Part shown: piece after piece, positions 12,480-22,248 of the stretch | Layout of the letters: every line of letters begins with the position of its first letter | Numbering within the stretch: position 1 is the first letter of the stretch | Assembly: GCA_016271365.2 (NCBI GenBank) | Contig: CM057453.1 | Location: 1,077,329,001-1,077,393,000, forward strand | Direction of reading: 5' to 3' | Length of the DNA: 64,000 nt | DNA from: Neoceratodus forsteri | Lineage: Eukaryota > Chordata > Ceratodontiformes > Ceratodontidae | Position numbers and translations under genes: made by a program | The notes under the pieces: generated by a model | The model's database searches: none | Told to the model about the DNA's origin: nothing | The model's input: only the letters and a program-made list of their open reading frames with translations

Positions 12480-14060
12480 CTCATGCAGTGGGCCTCTGTC
12501 AGTGGCTCAGTCTGTTAGTCCCAGTGCTGCAGGCTGCTCTTTTGTACTGGGCTGGTGCGTGCATTGGCACCTTGTTCTGCCGAGGAAGGAATACGCAGCT
12601 GTCCCGAGAGAGCTCCATTGAGGTGGCTCACTCCCCCTGTGTCACTCACTCATTCTGTGTCTCCTGGCACTGCAGGCTGCCCTTTTGTACTGGGCTCCTA
12701 CCTGTGTTGGTGGCTTTTTCCACCCATGAAGAAATCCACAGCTGTCCCGGCAGAAGTCCGTTGAGGTCGCTCAGTCTGCCTGTCTCACTCACTCATTCCG
12801 GTTCTTGTGGCGCTGCAGGCTGCCCTTTTGTACTGGGCTCCTGTCTCTGTTGGCACCTTTTTCTGCCCACAAAGAAATCTGCAGCAGTCCCGACAAAGCT
12901 CCGTTGAGCTCGCTCACTCCCCTTCTCTCACTCGCTCATTCTGTTCTGCCGGCGCTGCAGGCTGCCCTTTTCTACTGGGCTCCTGCCTGCGTTGCTGCCT
13001 TCTTATGCCCATAAAGAAATTTGTAGCAGTTACAATACAGCTCTGTTGAGCTCACTCACTCACTCATTCTGGTTTTCATGCCACTGCAGGCTGCCCTTTT
13101 GTACTGGGCCCCTGCATGCATTGCTACCTTTTTCTGCCCACAGACAAATCTGCAGCAGTCCCAACAAAGCCCCATTGAGCTCACTGACTCCCTCTCCCTC
13201 ACTTGCTCATTCTGTGTCTCCTGGCACTGCAGGCTGCCCTTTTGTACTGGGCTCCTGCCTGCAGTGGCGGCTTTTTCTGGTCAGAAAGAAATGTGAAGCA
13301 GTCCTGACACAGCTCCACTGAGCTAGCTCACTGCCCGTCTGTCACTCTTGCATTCCGTTTCTGCTGGTGCTGCAAGCTGGCCTTTTGTACTGGGCTCCTG
13401 TCTGCGTTGCCACATTTTCTGCCCACAAAGAAATCTGCAGCAGTCACACTACAGCTCCGTTGAGCTCACTCAGTACCACTCTGTCACTTGCTCATTCTGT
13501 TTGTCTTGGCGCCCGCAGACTGCGCTTTTTAATGGGGCTCCTGGCTGCACTGGCACCTTTGTCTGTCCACAAAGAAATCCACAGCTGTCCTGACAGCTGC
13601 ATTGAGGTCACTCAGTCTCCCTCTCTCATCGCTCATTCTGTTTGTCCAGGAGCTGCAAGCTGCCCTTTTGTACAGGGTTCCTGCCTGCATTGGCCCCTTT
13701 TTCTGCCCACAAAGCAATCCCAGCAGTCCTGACAGAGCTCCGTTGAGCTCACTAAGTCCCATTGTCTCACTCGCTTGCACTGTTTGTCCCACCGCTGCAG
13801 GCTGCCCTTTTGTACTGGGCCCCCTGCCTGTAATGATGCCTTTTTCTGCCCACAAAGAAATCTGCAGCAGTCCTGACAGCGCTTTGGTGAGTTCGCTCAC
13901 TCTCCCTCCCTCACTCGATCTCTCGTTCTGTTTCTTCCAGTGCTGCAGGCTGCCCTTTTGTACTGAGCTCTTATGTTGGGGCCTTTGTCTGCCCACAAAC
14001 AAATCCACAGCAGTCCTGACAGAGCTCAGTTGAGCTCGGCCACTTCCCCCTCTCACTCAG
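12480..14060. repeat. Tandem array, block 1: eleven units of about 143 bp
   Basis: A unit containing CTGCAGGCTGCCCTTTTGT and later ACAAAGAAATCTGCAGCAG repeats in head-to-tail order. Anchor positions are 12,527, 12,670, 12,813, 12,955, 13,084, 13,227, 13,370, 13,514, 13,653, 13,795 and 13,943, giving periods of 129-148 bp, mostly 142-144. Units have diverged modestly. Short ORFs in several frames recur with the same period and are by-products. The array abuts the 5' side of the minus-strand L1 ORF1, so these may be 5'UTR promoter monomers; a satellite is the alternative. Confidence 0.9.
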
Positions 14061-14284
14061 TCGATCTTAATCTGTTCCAAACACTGATTTGCCAGAGTGA
14101 CCATGCTGTTGTGCGGCAGGAGTGCAGAAACATATTTTAGCCTGGATGTGCAAAATGACAGCTTTAGTGTTCATAAGGAGTTGTGAAAAAATGCCACTGT
14201 TGAAAATGTGGCGTGACACTATAACAAATTTGCGAAATTTGAAGGGTGCGTGGAAACAGTTCAACGACGCTTGTAACACAGTCA
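14061..14284. repeat. Partial 297-bp-type unit between the two array blocks
   Basis: This stretch starts with 'TCTTAATCTGTTCCAAACAC' and ends near 'AACACAGTCATGTTATGG'. It matches the head of the 297-bp units that follow block 2 (15,441 onward), so both repeat types belong to one repeating structure. Confidence 0.8.
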
Positions 14285-15440
14285 TGTTATGGCAGTCCCA
14301 ACAGAGCTCGTTGAGCTCGCCCACCCGCTTCTCTCACTCGCTCATTCTATTGTGCTGGCACTGCAGGCTGCCCTTTTCTACTGGGCTCCTGCCTGCGTTG
14401 CTGCCTTCATATGCCCACAAAGAACCTTGCAGCAGTTACAATACAGCCCTGTTGAGCTCACTCACTCACTCATTCTCGTTTTCCTGCCACTGCAGGCTGC
14501 CCTTTTGTACTGGGCCCTTGCATGCATTGCTGCCTTTTCCTGCCCACAAACAAATCTGCAGCAGTCCCAACAAAGCCCCATTGAGCTCACCGACTCCCCC
14601 TCCCTCATGTGCTCATTCTGTGTCTCCTGGCACTGCAGGCTACCCTTTTGTACTGGGCTCCTGCCTGCATTGGTGGCTTTTTCTGGCCAGAAGGAAATCT
14701 GAAGCAGTCCCAACACAGCTCCACTGAGCTCGCTCACTTCCCCTCTGTCACTCTCGCATTCCGTTTCTGCCGCCGCTGCAAGCTGGCCTTTTGTACTGGG
14801 CTTCTGCCTGCGTTGCTGCATTTTCTGCCCACAAAGAAATCTGCAGCGGTCACACTAGATCCCCGTTGAGCTCACTCACTACTGCTCTGTCACTCGCTTG
14901 TTCTGTTTCTCTTGGCGCCGCAGACTGCGCTTTTGCATGGAGTTCCTGGCTGTGTTGGCAACTTTGTCTGCCCACAAAGAAATCCGCAGCTGTCCCGACA
15001 GAGCTCTCATCACTCATTCTGTTTGTCCTGGCACTGCAAGCTGCCCTTTTATATGGGGCTCCTGCCTGCATTGGCACCTTTTTCTGCCCACAAAGAAATC
15101 CCAGCAGCTCTGACACTGCTCCGTTGAGCTCACTAAGTCCCCTTGTCTCACTCGCTCATACTGTTTCTCCCACTGCTGCAGGCTGGCTTTTTGTACTGGG
15201 CCCCTATGCCTGTATCGAAGCCTTCTTCTGCCCACAAAGAAATCTGCAGCAGTCCTGACAGCGCTTTGGTGAGTTGGCTCACTCCCCCTCCCTCACTCGC
15301 TCTCTCGTTCTGTTTCTACCAGTGCTGCAGGCTGCCCTTTTGTTCTGGGCTCTTGTGTTGTGGCCTTTGCCTGCCACAAACAAATCTGCAGCAGTCCTGA
15401 CAGAGCTCAGTTGAGCTCGGTCACTCCCCCCTCTCACTCG
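14285..15440. repeat. Tandem array, block 2: eight units of about 143 bp
   Basis: Anchors lie at 14,361, 14,490, 14,633, 14,776, 14,919, 15,034, 15,176 and 15,325. The irregular spacings (129, 143, 143, 143, 115, 142, 149) reproduce those of units 4-11 in block 1, apart from one 24-bp deletion. Block 2 is therefore a duplicate of most of block 1, not an independent expansion. Confidence 0.9.
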
Positions 15441-16700
15441 GTCGATCTTAATCTGTCCCAAACACTGATTTCCCACAGTGACCGTGCTATTGTCCGCAGG
15501 AGTATAAAAACATATTGTAGCCAGGATGTGAAAAATGACAGCTGCAGTGTTCATAAGGAGTTGGAAAAATGCCACTGTTGAAAATGTGGCACGACAGTAT
15601 TACAAATTTGCGAGGTTACAAGCGTCGTGGAAACAGTTCAACCATTATTTGTAACACAGTCATGTTATCAAGTTTCGCTACCAAATTTTCAACATAGGGA
15701 TTTTTGGACCTCTGCTCATGAACAGTGCCACTGTCATTTTCTTAATCTGTCCCGAACACTGATTTCCCACAGTGACCATGTTATTCTGCACCGGAACTGT
15801 GAAAACACATTTCGGTCAGGATGTGAAAAATGACAGCTGTACTGCTTATAAGGAGGTGTGAAAAAATGGCACTGCTGGAAATGTGGTGTGACAATATTAC
15901 AAATCTGCGAAGTTACAAGGGTGTGTGGAAAATGTGCAATGCACACTTGTAACACAGTCAATTGATGGGCTATCATCACCAAATTTTCAACATAGCCATT
16001 TTAGGACCTCTGCTCATGAACAGTACCATTGTCATTTTCTTAATCTGTCTCGAACAGTGATTTCCCACAGCGACCACTCTATTCTGCGCAGGAAGTGTGA
16101 AAACACATTTTGGCCAGGATGGGAAAAATGGCAGCTGTACTGTTCATAAGAAGGTCTGGGAAAATGGCAATGTTGCAAATCTGGAGTGAAAATATTAGAA
16201 TTCGCGAACTTACGAGCGTGTGTGCCAACTGCGCAATGCACACTCGTAACACAGTCATTTTATGGAGTATCATTACAAAATTTTCAACATAGGCATTTTA
16301 GAACCTCTACTCATGAACAGTGTCAAGATCATTTTCTTAATCTGACCTGAACACTGATTTCCCTCAGAGACTGCGCTATTCTGCGCCGGAAGTGCGAAAA
16401 CACATTTCAGCCAGGATGTGAACAATGACAGCTATACTGCTCACAAGCAGGTGTGACAAAATGCCAATGTTGAAAATCTGGCATGAAAATATTGTATATT
16501 CACGAACTTACGAGCGTACGTAGCAACTGCGCAACGGACGCTCATAAAACAGTCATTTTTTGGATTTTTTTCCACAAATTTGCAACATAGGCTTTTTGAG
16601 ATCCCACCTCATGAACACTGGCACTGTCATTTCGTTAATCGGCCCCGAAGGGTGATTCCACACAGTGACCGCGAAACCACCTTTTGGGGCCGATTAACGC
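15441..16700. repeat. Tandem repeat of about 297 bp, four to five units
   Basis: The anchor 'TTAATCTGTCCCGAACACTG' or its variants recurs at about 15,449, 15,741, 16,039, 16,336 and 16,634, periods 292-298 bp. Each unit also holds an 'AAAACACATTT..CAGGATG' block and a 'CAAATTTTCAACATAG' block. The last unit is divergent and ends in an inverted repeat, with 'GTTAATCGGCCCC' facing 'GGGGCCGATTAACG' at 16,634-16,698. Confidence 0.85.
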
Positions 16701-16759
16701 CATAACAGTTCAAGAATTCATGAGGAGGGGACCCAAAAACCCCATGTTGAAAATTTGGT

Positions 16760-17700
16760 GAAAAAATTCAGAAAAATGTCCAAGATATGCATTAAAGTTG
16801 AAAAAACCCTATTCATTACATTATTCAGCTTACCGGCATTTCCTCAGTTCGCGGTCGACTTTGAAGAGTGCAGACGTGTTCCTGTCCAGCGAAGATCGTC
16901 GCGCCAGTACTCCAAGGTAAGTATAGGGGTGAGGGGGTGGGGAGGCTGAGTGTGCAGTGGGTGGGTGCAGGTTGTGGGGTGGGGGAGACTACAAGGGACC
17001 ATTTCTTTCTTTCAGGGACAAGAAAACGTTGCGGATGCTTTCCACAGTTCAGCATGGGGCACGCTGGGTGGGCTCCCAGCATGCCACTGGAGTCTGGGGA
17101 TAGCTGTAGCCGACGGGATTGGGCAACCCTGTCGGCAAACAACAAAAGGTCGATTCTTTCTGCCAACGGGAATGGGCACCCCCACGGCAAATAACAAAGG
17201 GGGAATTTTCTGCTGGCGGGGACTGGGCACCTTGACCAAACAACAAAGGGGGGTCCTTTCTGCCCGATGGGAGTGGGTTCCCCTGTCGGCAAATAAACAT
17301 TGGGGTTCATATTGTTCGGAATACGCAGCAAGCTGCCGCCATGTTCACAAACAATACAACAGATGCTACATCCCAGCCTGCAATGACGGGTCGCTCCCTC
17401 ATTGCAGCGGATGACTGACGCAGCAATGAGGAAGGGGCCCCTGATTGCAGCGGCTAATTTGTTTGAAAGTTGTGGCACACTGGCTGAACTAGTGTCAGCA
17501 GCAGTGTGCCACGGCATTGGGGGACGAGTACGAGCCTTTGCAGGCTGTGGGGGCATTGGGCACAAGTGTGCCACGCCTCCACAACCTGCTTCTGCAGAAT
17601 CCTGCCGCAACATGTTTCTTGTGCACGCGCGCAATCAACATAAAAAAGACTGCCTGCTTTTATTGCTCCTTTAATTTTATTTTATTTTTTGACACATCCA
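16760..17700. other. CpG-rich unassigned segment with splice-like signals
   Basis: CpG density rises sharply, for example in the 'CGCGGTCGACTTTG' and 'AGATCGTCGCGCCAG' region near 16,850-16,905. A good donor-like sequence (CCAAGGTAAGTATAG, 16,912-16,926) and an acceptor-like one (TTTCTTTCTTTCAGGG, about 17,002-17,017) are present. The 269-codon minus-strand ORF across 16,825-17,634 has no motif I recognise and overlaps a minisatellite. It could be the promoter end of the flanking repeat structure, a young transposon or a non-coding exon. Confidence 0.35.
17112..17312. repeat. Minisatellite, four units of 50-53 bp
   Basis: The core 'GGGANTGGGCACCCC', then 'CGGCAAATAACAAAGGGG', then 'TTTCTGCC' repeats from 17,115, 17,168, 17,219 and 17,269. 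The units are imperfect. Confidence 0.8.
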
Positions 17701-18581
17701 CTTTGTTCAGCTGCACCCAGCACTCAGCTTCCATTAGGGTGCTGTGGCATGCCCACCGAGAGACACTGTCTGTACCCCCACTTCCCAAGAGAAAAGCCAT
17801 CAATGGGATATGCAAGCCCCCCCCTCCCCGGCTGGGCTCTGAGCAATCACGGACCATTCGGAATCTCAGTTCACCCGAGTAGTTAGCAGTGCTGTTGGTG
17901 CTGTAGCGCTATGGAGCTTGCTCTTTCTTTTCATTTTAAGAAACCGAAACTTTTTTTTTCTTTTGTTTATTTAATCTATTATTCTTCCTTCTGGTTGTCC
18001 ACCAGTGAAATACCTTGCAATCAGATAGAGATGTACCCTAAAAACAGACAGGGATATACCCTGCCCTGTAATCAGGCAGGGAATGGAATATACCAGTTCG
18101 AGCTCTATGAGCCATCATTGAGACAACAGGGAGGAATTCTCAGTCAGAGGCCCATTACAACACATGGCGCCCAGCCAGCTCTGATCTTCCTGAACCTGGC
18201 CCATCAGATGGCCATGCAGTCCAAACATTTTGACTGCAGCATGTTGGTCTCCTAGTGGGTTGGGGATCCCTGCAAGGGGACGAAGATGGCACTTTAAAAA
18301 AAAAACATTCCCTGCCCTGGGGCCCTCCTTGAAAATGAAATCAAAGGATGTAACAAAAAATAGGCATAAAAGCAGGCAGCCCTTTTTATTTGCGTGATTA
18401 ATAAATTAACAAGTAAGAAAGGGACAGCAAAATGACCACAACCATAAACACATTCCCCTAAACAAGCCTTGTCAACAAATCATTGGTGTTATTATGCTGG
18501 TTTTAATGAACCAAATGTATCAGCTAGAAATTTGAAATGTAATGTTCTGTTATTTTTTTGGCTTTGTGCATATTGCAGGTG
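17701..18581. other. Unassigned sequence
   Basis: No gene or identified transposon. A short stretch near 18,400-18,475 ('GACAGCAAAATGACCACAAC', then 'CATTCCCCTAAACAAGCC') resembles 21,555-21,610 and may be a third copy of the dispersed repeat described at 20.48 and 21.56 kb. Confidence 0.4.
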
Positions 18582-18590
18582 CTGACTGAG

Positions 18591-20426
18591 GTGCCTATGC
18601 GCTAATGGGCAGAAAGTATGCACCAGAGGCATGTACCCCGCCCGTGTAGCTACTCGTCCGTGCACAGGTGTAAACATGCTGGTATGCACAAACCCTGTCC
18701 ACCTACCTGTGGCCCCCTACAATACAGTACTGCACAGGGTGGCAGGGAGCAGAGCAGTGGACCCAGGCAGTTATCCAATTGGATGCCCTTTCTGGGTCCT
18801 AGAGTGGATCACTTGTGTAGTAATGCACATGTCTGGGTGCGTGACTAGCTACCGCAGACACCCAGATACATGCCTGACCCTGTTGTCCAGTGGACCACCC
18901 CCAGCAAAGCCCATGTGGCACAGCAGCCGCCCAGCACACAGATGGACCTCCTGCAGCAGAACCCCTGCCCCAGGCCCATATGCCAGTCCCCCTTACATCT
19001 GACACTTCCCTGTATTTATACCTGTAACCCCCCAGAATACACCAGTACCCCATTCATGTAAACCCAGACAACCCCCTCAGACACATCTATGCCCTGTCCC
19101 AATAATATCAGGCACCTGTATACACATCCCTGCCTCCCCACACAGCCCTGATCAATATGCCTCTACCTGTCCCGAGATCAATAGACCCCCACACAGAGCC
19201 CCAGCCCCAGTCCTCTATTTAGGGACATCCTCCCCAACCCAACCATAACTCTGCCCTGACATCCAGATAACTGTGCAGCCCTGCAGTCATCCCCCGACCC
19301 CTGAACCCTGTATCTGGCATTAGTGGTTAGTGGCCTACCTCCTCCACCCCAGCGGCACCAACCGCACCACCCCACCCTCCATACCTGCCAGTTGGTGCCA
19401 CTGCCAGAGATCGCCAGCAGCACATCCCTCTGCACACCTCCATAGCCACTGGACATCCAAGTGATGCTCAGAGTGTGCTGCCTATATACTGTGGCATGCT
19501 ACCAGCATCACTTGGACAGCTGGCAGGAGAGGAGGTGTGTGGAGGGTTGTGCTGCTGGCCATCCCTGATGGTGGCACCTACTTGCAGGTACAGAGGATGG
19601 GGGTAGTGTTGTCAGTGCCACCAAGGAGGGGTAGGGGGCCACTAGCCACCAATGCCCATTCCAGGGTTCATGGGTCAGGGCGTGACTGCAGGGATGCACA
19701 ATTACATGGACACCAGGACAAGGCTATAGTTGGGGTGGGGAGGGCATCCCTGAATAGTGGACCTGGGCTGGGGATCTGCGGTTTGGGGGGGGGCTACTGA
19801 TGTCGTGACTGGGCAGGGGCATATTGATGCCGGGACTATGCAGGTGGCAGGTATGTGTGGGGGGTGCCTGCTGTTATGGATACGGATCAAAGATGTGTCC
19901 GGTTGGGGTGTTTGGGTTTATATGGATGGGGCACCAGTGTCTTTGGGGAGGTGACCATTCAGATGCCGGGACTGGGGTGTGTGTTCTGTTGTGTGTGTTG
20001 GGTGGTATGCACTCAGATGAGGACGGGGCACATATGCGTGCTGGGGTGGGTGGGCCAACATAAGGGATGGGTACAGGGGTTCTTTTGGTGGGGGAAAGGA
20101 AATGGCCACCTGGACTAGGGGGAATTGTGTGCATGTGGTGCATACAGCCCTTATGGCAGGGTCCCCCCTGCTGCAACATGTGCCCTCCTATGCCCCACTG
20201 TGAGCAGCTCTACATGCCTTTTTGAATGGTGTGTAGTGCAGGCACACCCCTGTCTGCCACCAAGGCATTGCTGACCACACAATGAGGGGATTTGATGCAT
20301 AACTGTCATGCCCGCCATTCATGAATGTTAGCGGGGTTCCACAGGAATCCTGCTACATGGCATTCACGCATATCTATGCCTACATGCGTGGTTTTTGAGG
20401 CATGCCTAGGCATAGTGCATAGGGCC
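18591..20426. mobile_element. Palindromic (snapback) DNA transposon, non-autonomous
   Basis: The two halves are inverted copies of each other with the centre near 19,490. The termini read GTGCCTATGCGCTAATGG on the left and, reversed, GGGCCCTATGCACTATGCC on the right. Matching internal landmarks include 'ATCAATATGCC' (about 19,153) against 'GGCATATTGATGC' (about 19,820), and 'CAAGTGATGC' against 'GCATCACTTGG' at the centre. A 9-bp direct repeat CTGACTGAG flanks the element exactly (18,582-18,590 and 20,427-20,435). Long inverted repeats plus a 9-bp duplication are typical of Mutator-like elements, but an 8-bp reading (hAT) is also possible. No transposase is present. Confidence 0.75.
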
Positions 20427-20479
20427 CTGACTGAGTGGCCTCTCTATACTACTACACCTAACAACGTTTTCTTTATCAT

Positions 20480-20735
20480 TTTACAAAAATAAGTAAAATT
20501 GTCACAGGGCTGTGAAGGATTCTTGCTTGCAGAGCAGAAGCAGCCTGGCTTAGTAGTACAACTATGTTTTTTTTTACTTTTAGGGATGAAGAAACACTTT
20601 CTAAGCTGTTCTCCTGAGAAACACTGAAAATTTAAATTTGCTGCACATAAGTGTGAAAAAAGTACCCTCGCCTCTAGCTTGGGATTTAGACAAGGAACCA
20701 AACTGTCAAGATTTCTGCTTTTTGGGCTGACCTGC
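20480..20735 (+). repeat. Dispersed repeat of unknown family, copy A
   Basis: The segment shares a series of blocks in the same order with 21,590-21,810: 'TTGCTTGCAGAGCAGAA', 'GTTCTCCTGAGAAACACTG', 'CTCTAGCTTGGGATTTAGA' and 'TGTCAAGATTTCTG'. I cannot name the family. Confidence 0.7.
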
Positions 20736-21359
20736 CAGCACAGTCGTAGCGCTACCTCTCACAGTGCTGATGACCCACCTTCGGGAATGAGTCCGAGTCA
20801 TCAGGTAAGCTGAGAGTCCCAGAAGATGCTTTCCTCCTTGAGGAGGGTTGTCAGCCTGGTGATCCCAGGTGGCAGTGCAAGCAGAGCCGCTGAATAACAG
20901 GGGAATGTTGACATTCTCCAATGTGTAAAGCATGCATATGGATGCACACATGTTGTGAGAGCACTCTCAGCATCCTATAAAGAAGTGGGCCAAAGAAAAT
21001 GGGAAAAAGGTTGCCAGGCACGGCAGTAGAATGTCTGCCCCACACCACAGGCTCCCCACTGCCAAACAATGCACTCTTCTCTGACCACTGACCAAGTCTC
21101 TATCGGGGGGAGAAGGGCTGCCTCCTGATGGCCCCATCCTGGATGGTAAGCCATGGTGTTTCCAGGAAATGCGGGCAAGTCCCAAACAAGGCAGGTGAGG
21201 GGGAAGGGTGTAGGGGCAGGACCAACTGGAGCCTCCTGACCTGGGGAAAAAAAGTACAGTAAATAAATAAAAAAAAAAAAAGATGTCTCCATTTTGGCTA
21301 ATTTTATAACAAGAGGATGGAAATATATTGCTCTTTACAATAAATAATTGCAATTAAAT
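20736..21359. other. Unassigned sequence
   Basis: No gene or identified repeat. A short hairpin-like stretch (AGTGCTGATGACCC to GAGTCATCAGG, about 20,761-20,805) and an A-run near 21,270 are the only structures noticed. Confidence 0.3.
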
Positions 21360-21540
21360 TGGGTAGGTGCTCACAGGAACTCAGTTCCACCACCTCTTAA
21401 AAAATTGTATGCCAGTTTCACCACCTCTGTCATTTTTTTCTAGTGATTACTGCAGGAGAGTTTAACTACCAAAAAATGACAGTTCCACCACCTATAAATC
21501 TAGATGTCAGAGTTCCCCCACCTAAACATTTCTAATTTAT
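21360..21540. repeat. Short interspersed motif array (AGTTCCACCACCT)
   Basis: The motif AGTTCCACCACCT or a close variant occurs four times (about 21,384, 21,416, 21,481 and 21,510), each followed by an A/T-rich spacer. The opening 'TGCTCACAGGAACTCAGTTCC' resembles the ends of vertebrate MITEs that contain GGAACTCAGTTCC; I could not find a matching inverted end. Confidence 0.45.
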
Positions 21541-21559
21541 CCAGTGCAAGGAGGGGATA

Positions 21560-21810
21560 GCAAAATTATGATAACTGTAGTAACACTCCCCTAGGAAAGC
21601 CCTATCAACCAGGCTGTGGCTGATTTTGTTTGCTTGCAAAGCAGAAACTGGTCTGGTATTTAGGGAAAAAATGCTTATAGCATTCCTAACAGTTCTCCTG
21701 AGAAACACAGAAACTTACACACAAAAGTGTAAAAATAAATACTGTCTCTAGCTTGGGATTTAGAGTGGGAACAAAAAATGTCAAGATTTCTGATTTTTGT
21801 CTAGTTTTTA
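21560..21810 (+). repeat. Dispersed repeat of unknown family, copy B
   Basis: Same orientation and block order as copy A at 20.48 kb, with a slightly longer 5' side ('GGGGATAGCAAAATTATG' onward) that also resembles 18.40 kb. No coding capacity is visible, so a non-autonomous DNA element or a SINE-like repeat is possible. Confidence 0.65.
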
Positions 21811-22248
21811 CAAGTTGATAGGCATAATGTAGATTCTTTTATGCAGCAGCTCCAGTCATCTGTCCCACCTGCCTAAAGCTTCTGTAAGTGCTGGGTCTGT
21901 GGGTCAAATGATCAGCCTTCACTGAGCTTCCAAATTGGACTCTGACTGGAGAGGAAGTCTAAGGAGATCTTCAAGTCTCACAGCCAGTTCCTGCTGTTGA
22001 ATAACTAACAACAAAGCATGAATAACAAATTATTGGGACGTCAAATTATGAATGCTCAGAGAATATTCAAAATAAGGTATTTGCACAACCCTACTAGGAT
22101 TCAGAGGACTTCTTGACCCATCCAGGGGCCACCGAGTCTGTCAATATTTGTCCAGAAGTTGCCTGGACAGAACAGGGCTGGCTGGACCTTGGTGGGTTCA
22201 GGGAAGGTGGAGGAGGTGAGTCAGGTGACCAATCCTCAGTCTGTGCTA
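21811..22248. other. Unassigned sequence upstream of the CR1 pair
   Basis: No clear gene or repeat. Part of it (about 22,090-22,245) could be 5' sequence of the plus-strand CR1 that resumes at 23,126, displaced by the minus-strand CR1 insertion; I could not confirm this against the other CR1 copy. Confidence 0.3.

Larger units (their letters stand above)
340..12480 (-). mobile_element. Old L1 LINE, split by a nested CR1 insertion
   Basis: Read on the minus strand, the pieces follow L1 order. An ORF1 coiled coil lies near 12.18-11.8 kb, an inter-ORF spacer follows, the ORF2 endonuclease starts near 10.11 kb, and reverse transcriptase plus C-terminal tail run from about 3.1 kb down to 0.34 kb. 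The coding sequence is interrupted between 3.13 and 9.13 kb by a plus-strand CR1. The linker between endonuclease and RT reads into the junction on both sides, which shows the two halves belong to one element. Many stops and frameshifts indicate an old copy. The spacing (a 1.1-1.4-kb inter-ORF region) matches the younger L1 at 24.65 kb, so the two probably belong to related families. Confidence 0.8.

Noticed and set aside
12227..15400. Many ORFs of 60-200 codons with 'CPFVLGS', 'AALLYWAP' and similar strings
   Set aside because: They recur with the 143-bp period in all frames and both strands, so they are by-products of the tandem array, not a repeat protein.
12480..15440. CRISPR-like array
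   Set aside because: Units are 143 bp with no short direct repeat and unique spacer pattern, and the genome is eukaryotic.
16825..17634. 269-codon minus-strand ORF in the CpG-rich segment
   Set aside because: No domain or motif was recognised, it is Pro/Cys-rich with low complexity, and it runs across a minisatellite. GC-rich DNA gives long chance ORFs.
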